Notes: generated from the sequence alone by a model not told the origin. DNA of 64,000 nt from BPIH01 sp042408535 (GCA_042408535.1 JBHORA010000076.1:1-64000), one strand, 5' to 3'; shown: positions 15,701 to 24,276, counted from the stretch's first letter. Program-made: numbers and translations.

Positions 15701-18210
15701 GCGAGGACGTCCGTGGCGGCGGAGCGGCCGTCCGACGCCCCGATCCGCTCCTCGTGGCCGCCCGCCGCTGGCCCACCCGAACGGCCCTCCTCGCCGGCGA
15801 GGAACGGATCGACTACCGAAGCCTCGCTGCCCGGGCGGCGGCCGCCGCCGATGCCCTCCGACGGCTCGGGGTCGAGCCCGGCCACCGCGTCGCCCTCCTC
15901 GCCGCCGACAGGGCCGAGACCATCGTCCTCATCCACGCCGTGCGGCTCGCGGGGGCCGTCCTCGTTCCCCTCCAGCGGCGGGCTCCGGCCCCCGAACTCG
16001 AGCCCCTCGTCCGGCGGGTGCGGCCGATCCTTCTCGTCCACGACGCGACGACGGCACCCGTCGCCTCGGCCGTGGCTGCGGCGACGGCGATTCGCCTCGT
16101 CGACTGGCGCGCCCTCGAGACGGCGGTCGACGGAGGCGGGCCCGCTCGCCTACCGGCGTCGCCGAGGCTAGTCCTCGACCGCCCGGGCGCCATCCTCTTC
16201 ACCTCGGGCACGACGGGTCTCCCCAGGGCCGTTCTCCTCAGCCATCGGGCCCTGATCGCCAGCGCCCACGCCTGGAACGCCTTCCTCGAGCCTCGGGCCG
16301 ACGACCGATGGCTGGCGACGCTCCCGCTCGCCCACGTGGCCGGGCTCGGGATCGTCCTTCGGGCGACCCTCGCCGGGCTGTCGATCGTCCTCCACGAGCG
16401 CTTCGACCCGACCGCGGTTCTCCGCGACCTGGCACGGGCGAAGGTCAGCCACGTCTCTCTCGTGCCGACCCAGTTGGAGCGGCTCCTCGAGGCGGCCGGT
16501 CCGGGCCCGATCGCCGCACCGGCCCTCCGAGCGGTCCTCCTCGGCGGGGCGCCGATCCCGCCCGATCTCGTTCGACGGGCCTTGGGGCGGGGATTGCCGA
16601 TCGTCCCCACCTACGGGTGCACCGAAGCCGCCTCCGGCGTCACCGCCCTCCCGGTGGCCGAGGCTGCCGCCTTCCCGGGGTCGAGCGGCCGGCCCCTGCC
16701 GGGCCTCCGGCTCCGCATCCTCCGCGACGACGGCGCCGAGGCGCGTCCCGGCGAGGTCGGCGAGATCGTCGTCACCGGGCCGACCCTCTTCGACGGCTAC
16801 GTCGACGACCCCGAGGCCACCGCCCGGGTCCTCCGCGGCGGCTGGTTCCACAGCGGCGACCTCGGCAGCCTCGATGTCGACGGGCGGCTCGTCGTCGCTG
16901 AACGACGGATCGATCGGATCATCTCGGGTGGGGAGAACGTCTCGCCGACCGAGGTCGAGCTCGTCCTCGCCGCCCACCCCGAGGTCGCCGAGGTCGTCGT
17001 CGTCGGCCGTCGCGACCCGATGTGGGGGAGCGTCCCCGTCGCCGCGGTCACCCTCCGGCCGGGGAGCCGCCTGGCCGAGGCGCCCGCGGAGACGGTCGAG
17101 GCCGAGCTCGTCGCCTTCGCCCGAGAGCGCCTGGCTCCCTTCAAGGTGCCGAAGCGGATCGTCCGACTCGACGCGATCCCCCGGACCGGGTCGGGCAAGG
17201 TCCGCCGTCCCCTCGTCGCCGAGCTCATCGAGCGGGCCGAGGCGACCAGCAGAACCGGGGCGGGCCGCGCCTCAGGGGCGGGCTCGTCCGGCGGCCGGGT
17301 CAGCGGAGGAGGGCCTGGCCCGTTGGTGGTCGGCGAAGTCACGATCGTCGAGGTCCTCCGACCCGACGGGGCGATCGTCCTCGTTCGACAGTGGGGCAGC
17401 GGGCCGCTCCTCCTGCTCCTCCACGCCACCCTCTCGAGGGCGGCCGACTACGACGCCCTCGCCGTGCGCCTCGCGACCGACTTCACCGTCCTCGCCGTCG
17501 ACCGGCGCTCGGCCGGGGCCAGCCGGGAACGAAGCCAGGCAAACCGCTCGGGGCGAACCGCCGATCGCGACGCCCTCGAGCCCATCGATGTCGGCGTGCA
17601 CGTCGAGGACCTCGTCGCCGTCCTGGAGGCCGTCGCCGAGGGCGCGGGCGGGGATGCCGCGGCACACGTGCCGCCGGCCCTCGTCGTCGGGCACTCCTTC
17701 GGGGGCGTCGTCGGGCTCGAACTCGCCGCCCGGCGGCCCGACCTCGTGGCCGGTCTCTGGCTCTTCGAGCCCCCGTACGTGGCCGCCGCTCCGGCGGCCG
17801 TTCGGCGGGCCATGGCCGAGATCGGCGACCGCCTCCGGGCAATCGCTGTTCGCGACGGCATCGAAGCCGCGGGTCCGGCCTTCCTGGCGGCCGTGGCGGG
17901 CGTGGATCCGTCCGAGCTGTCCGAGGGAGCGAGGCGGCGAGCGGCAGCAGAGGCGCGTTCGGCCCTCGCCGATGCCGCCCTCCGGGGGCTCGACCTGGCC
18001 GGTCTTCGTCGGATCGCGGCTCCCGTCACCATCGCCCTCGGTGAGCGGAGCCCGTCCTGGTATCGAGCGACGGCGAAGGGGCTGGCACGGCGCATCGCTG
18101 GGGCGACACTCGTGACGCTCCCCGGCCTCGACCACCTCGGCCCGCTCAGGGCTCCCGGCCTCGTCGCCGAGGCGATCACGGACTGGGTCGCGAGGCTCCG
18201 TGCGAGCTGA
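15697..18210 (+). CDS. menE: Fusion: o-succinylbenzoate-CoA ligase (MenE) + alpha/beta-hydrolase (MenH-like)
   Basis: 837-aa two-domain protein. Residues 1 to about 515 are an adenylate-forming ligase: FTSGTTGLPRAVLLSH (P-loop from about 168), PTYGCTEAASG, GWFHSGDLGSLDVDGRL, DRIISGGENVSPTEVE and the A10 Lys in PRTGSGKVRRP (about 501). A Gly/Ser/Ala linker spans about 517-547. The C-terminal part is an alpha/beta-hydrolase with nucleophile elbow GHSFGG (Ser about 667) and GLDHLG (His about 813). MenE activates o-succinylbenzoate to its CoA ester. The hydrolase may be the SHCHC synthase MenH, otherwise missing here, but general alpha/beta-hydrolases look similar, so that half is inferred. It overlaps menC by 4 bp and ends the cluster. 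Confidence 0.88.
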   Translation: MSEDVRGGGAAVRRPDPLLVAARRWPTRTALLAGEERIDYRSLAARAAAAADALRRLGVEPGHRVALLAADRAETIVLIHAVRLAGAVLVPLQRRAPAPELEPLVRRVRPILLVHDATTAPVASAVAAATAIRLVDWRALETAVDGGGPARLPASPRLVLDRPGAILFTSGTTGLPRAVLLSHRALIASAHAWNAFLEPRADDRWLATLPLAHVAGLGIVLRATLAGLSIVLHERFDPTAVLRDLARAKVSHVSLVPTQLERLLEAAGPGPIAAPALRAVLLGGAPIPPDLVRRALGRGLPIVPTYGCTEAASGVTALPVAEAAAFPGSSGRPLPGLRLRILRDDGAEARPGEVGEIVVTGPTLFDGYVDDPEATARVLRGGWFHSGDLGSLDVDGRLVVAERRIDRIISGGENVSPTEVELVLAAHPEVAEVVVVGRRDPMWGSVPVAAVTLRPGSRLAEAPAETVEAELVAFARERLAPFKVPKRIVRLDAIPRTGSGKVRRPLVAELIERAEATSRTGAGRASGAGSSGGRVSGGGPGPLVVGEVTIVEVLRPDGAIVLVRQWGSGPLLLLLHATLSRAADYDALAVRLATDFTVLAVDRRSAGASRERSQANRSGRTADRDALEPIDVGVHVEDLVAVLEAVAEGAGGDAAAHVPPALVVGHSFGGVVGLELAARRPDLVAGLWLFEPPYVAAAPAAVRRAMAEIGDRLRAIAVRDGIEAAGPAFLAAVAGVDPSELSEGARRRAAAEARSALADAALRGLDLAGLRRIAAPVTIALGERSPSWYRATAKGLARRIAGATLVTLPGLDHLGPLRAPGLVAEAITDWVARLRAS

Positions 18211-18310
18211 GCCGGCCCGGCGGCCGTGCATCGGATCAAGCGAGGATCGACGGCGACCATCAGTGCGGTACGATCCCGGCCCGATCGCTGGCACCAGAGG
18301 AGGGCGAACG

Positions 18311-18721
18311 ATGCTCCGCGAGTTCCGTGACTTCCTCATGCGAGGGAACGTCGTCGACCTGGCCGTCGCCGTCGTCATCGGCGGTGCCTTCGGCACGGTC
18401 GTCCTAAGCTTCACCCAGGACATCCTGACGCCCCTTCTCGGGCTCGTCGGGGTGCCCGACTTCAGCATGCTGAACGTCCCCGTCGGCACCGCCACCGTGC
18501 GCGTCGGGGTGTTTCTCAATGCCGTGGTGAGCTTCGTCCTCGTCGCCGGGGCGATCTACTTCCTCGTCGTGCGCCCGATGGCGGCCATCGAGGCGGCTCG
18601 GGGACGCCCGACGCCGCCGGCCCCGACCATGAAGACGTGCCCGGAGTGCGCCTCCGAGATCCCCATCGCTGCTCGCCGCTGTCCGATGTGCACCCAGCCG
18701 CTCCCGGAGACGGTGGCCTGA
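18311..18721 (+). CDS. mscL: Large-conductance mechanosensitive channel MscL with zinc-ribbon tail
   Basis: 136 aa. The N-terminal 80 or so residues match MscL: FRDFLMRGNVVDLAVAVVIGGAFGTVV is TM1 with the gate, and GVFLNAVVSFVLVAGAIYFLVV is TM2. The channel opens under membrane tension to release solutes. The C-terminal cytoplasmic part ends in a CPEC...CPMC pair (Cys about 110, 113, 124, 127), a four-Cys zinc ribbon not found in the classical E. coli protein. The ATG follows GAGGAGGGCGAACG, a good ribosome site; the longer upstream frame is not needed. Confidence 0.93.
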   Translation: MLREFRDFLMRGNVVDLAVAVVIGGAFGTVVLSFTQDILTPLLGLVGVPDFSMLNVPVGTATVRVGVFLNAVVSFVLVAGAIYFLVVRPMAAIEAARGRPTPPAPTMKTCPECASEIPIAARRCPMCTQPLPETVA

Positions 18722-18833
18722 GCCCGGTGGCCTGAGCCCCTCAGAGCGGGTTCGCCGCCCGCGCCGCCGGAAGGTGCCCGGGATCCGGAGCCCGGGATCC
18801 GGAGGTCACCCGCCCGCAGCCGCAGCGAGCCGC

Positions 18834-20432
18834 TCAGGTGCGGCCGAGGGCGCGACGGACCGCCCGGGCCAGGGCGTCGCCGCTGAAGGGCTTGGCGAGG
18901 AAAGCGGCGCCGGTGCCGACGACGCCGCGACCCACGACGGCGTTCTCGGTGAAGCCCGAGACGTAGAGAACCCGGAGCCCCGGCCGCCCTGTGGCGAGGC
19001 GTTCGGCGAGCTGGTGGCCCTGGAGGCCGGGCATCGTGAGGTCGGTGACGAGGAGGTCGATGGCACCGCCGAAGCTTCGGGCGACGGCGAGGGCCTCGTC
19101 CGCATCGGAGGCTTCGAGGACCCGGTAGCCGAGGCGGTCGAGGGTCCTGGCGGCGAAGCGCCGGACCGCCTCTTCGTCCTCGACGAGGAGGATCGTCTCC
19201 GACCCCCCGGGCGCCTGTCTGCCCGGCGCGGCCGGGACGCTCTCGGCCTCGTCCTCGATTCTCGGCAGGTAGACCTTGAAGCTCGTCCCGTGCCCGGGCT
19301 CGCTATAGACGTAGATCGAGCCCCCCGACTGCTTCACGATCCCGTAGACCGTCGCCAGTCCCATCCCCGTCCCTCGGCCCGGGGGCTTCGTCGTGAAGAA
19401 GGGCTCGAAGATCCGGCCCTTCGTCGCCTCGTCCATCCCGGTCCCCGTGTCCGACACGGTCAGGACGACGTGCGGGCCAACGGTCGCCTCGATGTGTCGA
19501 GCGACGTAGTCGGCGTCGAGATCCACGTTCGCCACCTCGATGTGGAGCCGCCCGCCCTCGGGCATCGCGTCGCGAGCGTTGACGGCGAGGTTGACGATGA
19601 CCTGCTCGAACTGGGAGGGGTCGACCCGGATGCGCCCAACGCCGGGGGCGACGGCCGTGACGACCTCGATGTGCTCGCCAAGGAGCCGCCGGAGGAGGGG
19701 AGCGATCCCCTCGACGAGCTCGGCCGGATCGACGACGGCCGGCCGGAGGAACTGACGCCGACTGAAGGCGAGGAGCTGTCGGGTGAGCCCGGTCGCCCGG
19801 TCGGCGGCGGCGACGATCTGCTCGACGTCGGGGCGGTTCGGGTCGCCGGGCGGGAGGTTGGCGAGGACGAGCTCCGCGTAGCCGCGGATGGCGGTCAGGA
19901 GGTTGTTGAAGTCGTGGGCGATCCCGCCGGCGAGCTGGCCGACGGCCTCGAGGCGCTGGGCCTGACGGAGCTGGGCCTCCAGGAGCCGCTGGTCGGTGAC
20001 GTCCTGCATCGTGCCCCGGATGCGGTGGACCCGGCCCGACGGGTCGCGCTCGGCGACCCCGTTGCTGACGACCCAGCCGTGGCTGCCGTCGGGACGGACG
20101 AACTCGAGCTCGAGGTGCCATGGCTCGCCCGTCGCCACGGCCCGCGCCACTGCCTCACCGACGAGGGCGACGCTCTCCGGCGTGAAGATCCGGCCGATGG
20201 CGTCGAGGTCGATCGCTGGACCCGACGGGTCGAGGCCGAGGATCCGGTACATCTCCGTCGACCAGGTCGCCCGGCCCGTCTCGGGGTCGAGGGTCCAGCT
20301 CCCGATCCGAGCGATCCGCTCAGCGAACTCGAGATCCCGGGCGGTCTGCTCGAGGCGGGCGACGAGATCGGGGCCCGGAGGGCCGGGCGCTTCGGGGCTG
20401 GGGTCGCGGGGCTCGGTGTCTCGATCGGGCAT
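18834..20432 (-). CDS. Hybrid sensor histidine kinase (PAS-HK-REC)
   Basis: 532 aa, no TM segment, so probably cytoplasmic. Order: short N-terminal helix, PAS/PAC domain (about 45-160: ERIARIGSWTLDPETGRATWS... to IRGTMQDVTD), HisKA H-box GIAHDFNNLL (about 180), HATPase (NLAVNARDAMPEGG, DTGTGMDEATKGRIFEPFFTTK, GTGMGLATVYGIVKQSGG) and a C-terminal receiver with phospho-acceptor Asp in LLVTDLTMPG and conserved Lys in FLAKPFS. This is the common soluble hybrid kinase type. CGGAGGAACGCCG precedes the ATG at 20432, fixing the start within a much longer open frame. No partner regulator lies nearby, so the signal is unknown. Confidence 0.92.
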   Translation of the reverse strand: MPDRDTEPRDPSPEAPGPPGPDLVARLEQTARDLEFAERIARIGSWTLDPETGRATWSTEMYRILGLDPSGPAIDLDAIGRIFTPESVALVGEAVARAVATGEPWHLELEFVRPDGSHGWVVSNGVAERDPSGRVHRIRGTMQDVTDQRLLEAQLRQAQRLEAVGQLAGGIAHDFNNLLTAIRGYAELVLANLPPGDPNRPDVEQIVAAADRATGLTRQLLAFSRRQFLRPAVVDPAELVEGIAPLLRRLLGEHIEVVTAVAPGVGRIRVDPSQFEQVIVNLAVNARDAMPEGGRLHIEVANVDLDADYVARHIEATVGPHVVLTVSDTGTGMDEATKGRIFEPFFTTKPPGRGTGMGLATVYGIVKQSGGSIYVYSEPGHGTSFKVYLPRIEDEAESVPAAPGRQAPGGSETILLVEDEEAVRRFAARTLDRLGYRVLEASDADEALAVARSFGGAIDLLVTDLTMPGLQGHQLAERLATGRPGLRVLYVSGFTENAVVGRGVVGTGAAFLAKPFSGDALARAVRRALGRT

Positions 20433-20563
20433 CGGCGTTCCTCCGGATCGCGGCGGTGCTGCCGGCAGACAGGGTAGATGGCGGGCCTCGGAAGCGTCGC
20501 CGGGGCCGGTGCCTCGGAGCAACCCGGCGTGGCCCCCAGACGGGCCGGGGCGAGCGCTACCAT

Positions 20564-20613
20564 CCGAGGCTGGGCGTCCCGAGGCTGGACGTCCCGAGGC
20601 TGGGCGCCCCGAG
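20564..20613. repeat. 15-bp tandem repeat upstream of the LLM gene
   Basis: Three and a third copies of a 15-bp unit (consensus CCGAGGCTGGGCGTC) lie in the 231-bp divergent gap between the histidine kinase and the LLM oxidoreductase. Copies differ by one or two bases. No gene is evident here. Confidence 0.7.
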
Positions 20614-20663
20614 GGGTCGGCCCCTGTTGAGATCGCGGGCTCAGAAAGGAGCGGCGAACCAGG

Positions 20664-21545
20664 ATGCAGCTCGGCGTCATCGTCCCCCAGGGTTGGACCG
20701 GCGAGTACGACGGCTGGGAGCCGGCACGCGCCTGGGCCCGGACCGTCGAAGTCGCCCGGGCCGCCGAGCAGCTCGGCTTCGAGTCGATCTGGCTCTTCGA
20801 CCACCTCCACACCGTCCCCGAGCCGAAGGACGAGCTCACCTTCGAGTCCTTCGTCGCCCTCTCGGCCCTCGCTCGAGAAACCGAGCGGGTCCGACTCGGC
20901 CAGATCGTCATCTGCAACGGCTTCCGGAACCCGGCCCTGACGGCAAAGATGGCCGGGACCCTCGACGTCGTCTCGGGCGGGCGCTACGAGCTCGGCATCG
21001 GGGCCGGTTGGAAGGAGGACGAGTGGCTCGCCTACGGCTACGGCTTCCCGCCGACCCGGGAGCGCCTCGCCGCCCTCGCTGACGGCCTCGAGGTCATCGT
21101 CCGGATGCTCACCCCCGGCCGAGCGACGTACGAGGGCCGCTATGCCCGGGTGGCGGGTGCCATCAACCTGCCCCGGGGGCTCCAGGAGCCCCGGATCCCG
21201 ATCATCGTCGGCGGCAACGGGCCGAACGTGACCTGGCGTCTCGCCGCCCGCTTCGCCGACGAGCTGAATCTCGACGGGATGCGGCCCCCGGAGGTCGAGG
21301 CTGCCCTGCCGGTCATTCGATCCCGGTGCGAAGAGATCGGCCGCGACCCGGCCTCCCTCGCCCTCTCGGTCCACGTCTGGTGGGGCCGCCGCGACTGGCG
21401 GACGCCCGGCCGGGACCGGCGCGCTCTGCTCCGCGCCTATGCCGACCTCGGCGTCCGGCGGGTCATCGGCCTCCTCCAGGCGACGGCCACCGACGACCGG
21501 GCCCTCGAGGAGCTCGCCGAAGACGCTAATGCCGTGGGGCTATGA
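20664..21545 (+). CDS. LLM-class (probably F420-dependent) flavin/deazaflavin oxidoreductase
   Basis: 293-aa TIM-barrel of the luciferase-like monooxygenase superfamily. Features are WARTVEVARAAEQLGFESIWLFDH, the ICNGFRNPALTAKMAGTLDVVSGGRYELGIGAGWKEDEW core and IPIIVGGNGPNVTWRLAARFADE, matching the TIGR-type F420-dependent LLM proteins common in Actinomycetota and Chloroflexota. The substrate is not predictable. AGAAAGGAG precedes the ATG at a normal distance. The cofactor (F420 versus FMN) is inferred from the subfamily pattern. Confidence 0.85.
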   Translation: MQLGVIVPQGWTGEYDGWEPARAWARTVEVARAAEQLGFESIWLFDHLHTVPEPKDELTFESFVALSALARETERVRLGQIVICNGFRNPALTAKMAGTLDVVSGGRYELGIGAGWKEDEWLAYGYGFPPTRERLAALADGLEVIVRMLTPGRATYEGRYARVAGAINLPRGLQEPRIPIIVGGNGPNVTWRLAARFADELNLDGMRPPEVEAALPVIRSRCEEIGRDPASLALSVHVWWGRRDWRTPGRDRRALLRAYADLGVRRVIGLLQATATDDRALEELAEDANAVGL

Positions 21546-21602
21546 GGAGCGGCTGACCCGTCGTCCTCCGCCGGCCCGGCTCGGTCCCGCGGGGGGAGTC
21601 AG

Positions 21603-23030
21603 TCATTCGGCGCAGCAGGAGAGCTTCGAGACGTCCCGGCTGAAGGCCTGAGCCCCGATCTTCAATGCCTCGGCCATCGTCGGGTAGACGTGGACGAGGT
21701 CGACGAAGTCGCCGATGGTCGCCCCGAAGCGGAGCGCCATCGCCGCCTCGTGGAAGACCTCCGGCGCGGCCTCGCCGATCATGTGGACGCCGAGGACTCG
21801 CTCGTCGAGGGTCGAGGCGACGAACTTCACGAGCCCCTCGGTCCGGTGGATGGCGCCGGCCCGGGGGACGTGCTCGAGGGGCGTGACGGCGACGACGGCC
21901 GGCAGGCGGCGGGCGCGGACCTCGGCCTCGGTGAGACCGACCGTCCCGATCGGCGGGTCGGTGAAGACGGCCCGCGGGACGACCGCCCCGTCGAAGCGAC
22001 GTCCCGCCCCGGCGAAGGCGTTCTCGGCGACGATCCGGCCCTGGCGGGCACCGACCGGGGTCGCCATCTGCGATCCGTGCTGGCGCCCGATGACGTCGCC
22101 GGCGGCCCAAATGTGGGGCTGGCTCGTCCGGAGTTCGGGGTCGACGAGGACGAAGCCCTCGGCGTCGGTGGCGACGCCGGCCGCCTCGAGGCCGAGATCG
22201 TCGGTGTTCGGCCGCCGCCCGGTGGCGACGAGGAGCCGCTCGCCGCGGACGATCCGTCCGCCCGTCGCGGTCTCGACGGCGACGGCGACCGAGCCTCCGT
22301 CGCCCTGCGCTCGCTCGATGCGGGCGCCCTCGATGACGTCGATCCCCTCGGCCCGGAAGGCGGCCGCCAGGGCCGCACCAAGCTCGGGTTCGAAATCGCT
22401 CAGGAGGCGCGACCGGGCGATGACGCTGACCGAGCTCCCGAGACGGGCGAAGAGCTGGGCGAGCTCGGCGGCGATGTAGCCGCCGCCGAGGACGACGAGG
22501 GAAGAGGGGATGTCGACGAGACGACCGTCCTGGTCGGCGTCGAGGAGGTCGCTCGTCAGGAAGGGAACCTCGGCGAGGCCCGGGATCGGCGGGATCTCCG
22601 GTCGGGAGCCGCTGGCGATGAGGACCTGGCCCGGGCGGAAGGTCGTCCCGCCGACGGCGATGCTCGTCGGGCCGATGAAGCGGGCCTCGCCGCTGACGAC
22701 CTCCACACCGTCGAGGGCATCCGCGACGGCAGCGTACTTCTTGGCCCGGTAGGCGTGGACGACGGCGTCCTTCTGGGCGACGAGGCGCCCGATATCGATC
22801 TCGATCCGAGCTGGCGCAAGACCCTCGTAGCGGGGGTGGGCAGCCTCGTGAACGATGCGGGCCGCCTCGATGAGGTTCTTCGAGGGGAGGCAGCCCCGGT
22901 TGGCACAGGTCCCGCCGACGGTCCGCCGCTCGACCATGACGACCCGAGCCCCGAGGTCATGGGCGGCGATGGCAGCGGCGAAGGCCGTCGAGCCCGAACC
23001 GACAACGAGGAGATCGGGATCGGCGCTCAC
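21603..23030 (-). CDS. merA: Mercuric reductase-like flavoprotein (MerA)
   Basis: 475-aa pyridine nucleotide-disulfide oxidoreductase. It has an N-terminal FAD site (VVGSGSTAFAAAIAAHDLGARVVMVE), redox-active GGTCANRGCLPSKN, NAD(P) site VVLGGGYIAAELAQLFARLG and ATGRRPNT. The dimerisation domain carries the conserved EALKIGAQAFSRDVSKLSCCAE end. The vicinal Cys pair near the C-terminus separates MerA from lipoamide dehydrogenase and glutathione reductase; it hands Hg(II) to the active site for reduction to Hg(0). The N-terminal HMA domain found in some MerA is absent and is encoded separately by the preceding gene. Start is GTG at 23030, 4 bp after the merP stop. The open frame beyond it is a shadow. 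Confidence 0.92.
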   Translation of the reverse strand: MSADPDLLVVGSGSTAFAAAIAAHDLGARVVMVERRTVGGTCANRGCLPSKNLIEAARIVHEAAHPRYEGLAPARIEIDIGRLVAQKDAVVHAYRAKKYAAVADALDGVEVVSGEARFIGPTSIAVGGTTFRPGQVLIASGSRPEIPPIPGLAEVPFLTSDLLDADQDGRLVDIPSSLVVLGGGYIAAELAQLFARLGSSVSVIARSRLLSDFEPELGAALAAAFRAEGIDVIEGARIERAQGDGGSVAVAVETATGGRIVRGERLLVATGRRPNTDDLGLEAAGVATDAEGFVLVDPELRTSQPHIWAAGDVIGRQHGSQMATPVGARQGRIVAENAFAGAGRRFDGAVVPRAVFTDPPIGTVGLTEAEVRARRLPAVVAVTPLEHVPRAGAIHRTEGLVKFVASTLDERVLGVHMIGEAAPEVFHEAAMALRFGATIGDFVDLVHVYPTMAEALKIGAQAFSRDVSKLSCCAE

Positions 23031-23034
23031 CGGC

Positions 23035-23340
23035 TCACTCCTCGGGGTCGCCGGCGGGCGACGTCGGGGTGAGGCCGGGCTCCAGCGGGCGACGGCGGCG
23101 CTCGAAGGCGTTGTAGCGGTGGCCGGCGGGTGGCCCGGCCTCGCGAACGGCCGCGGTGAGGCTCGCCCCCGGCACGTCTGCCCGGGCCCGAACGAGGGCG
23201 CTCCGCGAGGCGAGGTCAACGAGGGCGGCCTCGACGCCGGGCACCGCCTCGAGGGCCGTCTTGACCCGGACGACGCAATCATCGCAGGTCATCCCGCCAA
23301 CGCCGAGCTCGACGAGGACGATCGGTTTCGTGGCTGACAT
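23035..23340 (-). CDS. merP: Heavy-metal-associated (HMA) domain protein, MerP-like
   Basis: 101 aa with one HMA domain: VELGVGGMTCDDCVVRVKTALEAVPGVEAALVDL. The GMTCxxC motif binds soft metals such as Hg(II). No clear signal peptide is seen, so unlike periplasmic MerP it may act in the cytoplasm and deliver metal to MerA, which lacks its own HMA domain. It is directly upstream of merA in the same operon. A putative ArsR operator sits 15 bp upstream of the ATG. Confidence 0.85.
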   Translation of the reverse strand: MSATKPIVLVELGVGGMTCDDCVVRVKTALEAVPGVEAALVDLASRSALVRARADVPGASLTAAVREAGPPAGHRYNAFERRRRPLEPGLTPTSPAGDPEE

Positions 23341-23354
23341 CGTGCCATCTCCGT

Positions 23355-23372
23355 ATACGTGAGATCGTATGC
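23355..23372. promoter_or_regulatory. Putative ArsR operator at the merP/CBS promoter
   Basis: ATACGTGAGATCGTATGC. The same 18-bp pattern (ATACGNNNNATCGTATGC) occurs on the minus strand at 24701-24718 over the arsR start. Inverted ATACG/CGTAT halves fit an ArsR-type dimer. It overlaps the start of the plus-strand CBS gene and lies 15 bp from merP. Confidence 0.7.
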
Positions 23373-24043
23373 TCATGCTAGCATCCCGACCATCGATCCG
23401 CAGCGCGGCGATAGGTAGTTCGCCCCGCCTCGTCCTCCGGGAGCACATGACGGTCGGCCTGGCGCGCGCTCGTTGCGCGGCGGCCGGGGTTCCCGGGGCG
23501 CCGGTCGTCGCCGACGACGGCAGCTATCGGGGCGTCGTTACCGCCGAGAGCCTCGAGGCGGCCGACGAAACGACCGCCGTCGGAGCCCTCGTCATCGACA
23601 GTCCGACTGTCTCGGCCGACGACGGCCTCGACGACGCCCTCGGGGTCCTCGCCGACCACCGCCTGAGCTGGGTGCCCGTTCTCGACGCGGGGCGGCTCCT
23701 CGGCGTCCTCTCTGCCCGGGACATCATGACGGCCTACCGGCGAGCGCTCGCGGGGAGCGTCCGTCAGGTCCGCGGCGTCGCTGCCGGCGGCGTTCTCCTC
23801 GAGGCGGATCTCGGGCCCAGCTCGAACCTCGTCGGTCGGTCGATCGCCGACGTGCCCTGGCCGCGGGACGTCATCGTCGTCGCCATCGAACGCGACGGGA
23901 GACTCGTCGTGCCGCGCGGCGGGATCGTCTTCGAGGTCGGAGACCGGGTGTCGCTCTTCGCGGCATCGACCTCGGCCGAGGCGGCCCGGGTCCTCCTCGG
24001 GAGCGATGTGGCCGCGGAGGTCCCGGAGGCCCCGGCCGGCTGA
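23369..24043 (+). CDS. CBS-pair / RCK_C (TrkA-C) protein, resembling the cytosolic half of a ClC channel
   Basis: 224-aa soluble protein. Two CBS repeats (about 25-70 and 75-120: GAPVVADDGSYRGVVTAESL and LSWVPVLDAGRLLGVLSARDIMTAYRRAL) are followed by an RCK_C domain (LVGRSIADVPWPRDVIVVAIERDGRLVVPRGGIVFEVGDRVSLFA). This domain order is typical of the C-terminal cytosolic part of bacterial ClC chloride channels, but no membrane part precedes it. The ATG at 23369 lies inside the operator-like site; in-frame ATGs at 23375 and 23447 are alternatives. It may be a stand-alone nucleotide sensor or the remnant of a channel gene cut by the mer genes. Function unknown. Confidence 0.75.
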   Translation: MLMLASRPSIRSAAIGSSPRLVLREHMTVGLARARCAAAGVPGAPVVADDGSYRGVVTAESLEAADETTAVGALVIDSPTVSADDGLDDALGVLADHRLSWVPVLDAGRLLGVLSARDIMTAYRRALAGSVRQVRGVAAGGVLLEADLGPSSNLVGRSIADVPWPRDVIVVAIERDGRLVVPRGGIVFEVGDRVSLFAASTSAEAARVLLGSDVAAEVPEAPAG

Positions 24044-24069
24044 CTGCGCCGAGCAGTCGCCCCTCGATC

Positions 24070-24276
24070 TCAGTCTGGCCGAATGCGTCGGCGGACGGCC
24101 CAGGCTCCCGAGATGGCGGCACCGATGAGGAGGGCCACCGGCAGAGCGACCCCAATGAAACCGAGAAGCGCTGTCGTCCCGGCGGCCGCGAGGAGCGAGA
24201 GGCCGAGGCAGCAGACGAGGGGGACCGCAGCCATGGCCAGGGTCGCCTGAGCGCTCTTCACGCAAGCGGCCTTCAT
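24070..24276 (-). CDS. Small two-TM Cys protein, MerT/MerF-like metal transporter candidate
   Basis: 68 aa, two hydrophobic segments (ATLAMAAVPLVCCLGLSLLAAAG and TTALLGFIGVALPVALLIGAAI). A Cys pair lies in TM1 (about residues 22-23) with another Cys at residue 5, followed by a short basic tail. Mercury importers MerT, MerF and MerC carry a Cys pair in TM1, so this is a plausible minimal Hg(II) importer. Its ATG overlaps the arsR stop by 4 bp, so repressor and transporter are coupled. Short length makes homology weak; function is inferred from the Cys pair and context. Confidence 0.65.
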   Translation of the reverse strand: MKAACVKSAQATLAMAAVPLVCCLGLSLLAAAGTTALLGFIGVALPVALLIGAAISGAWAVRRRIRPD

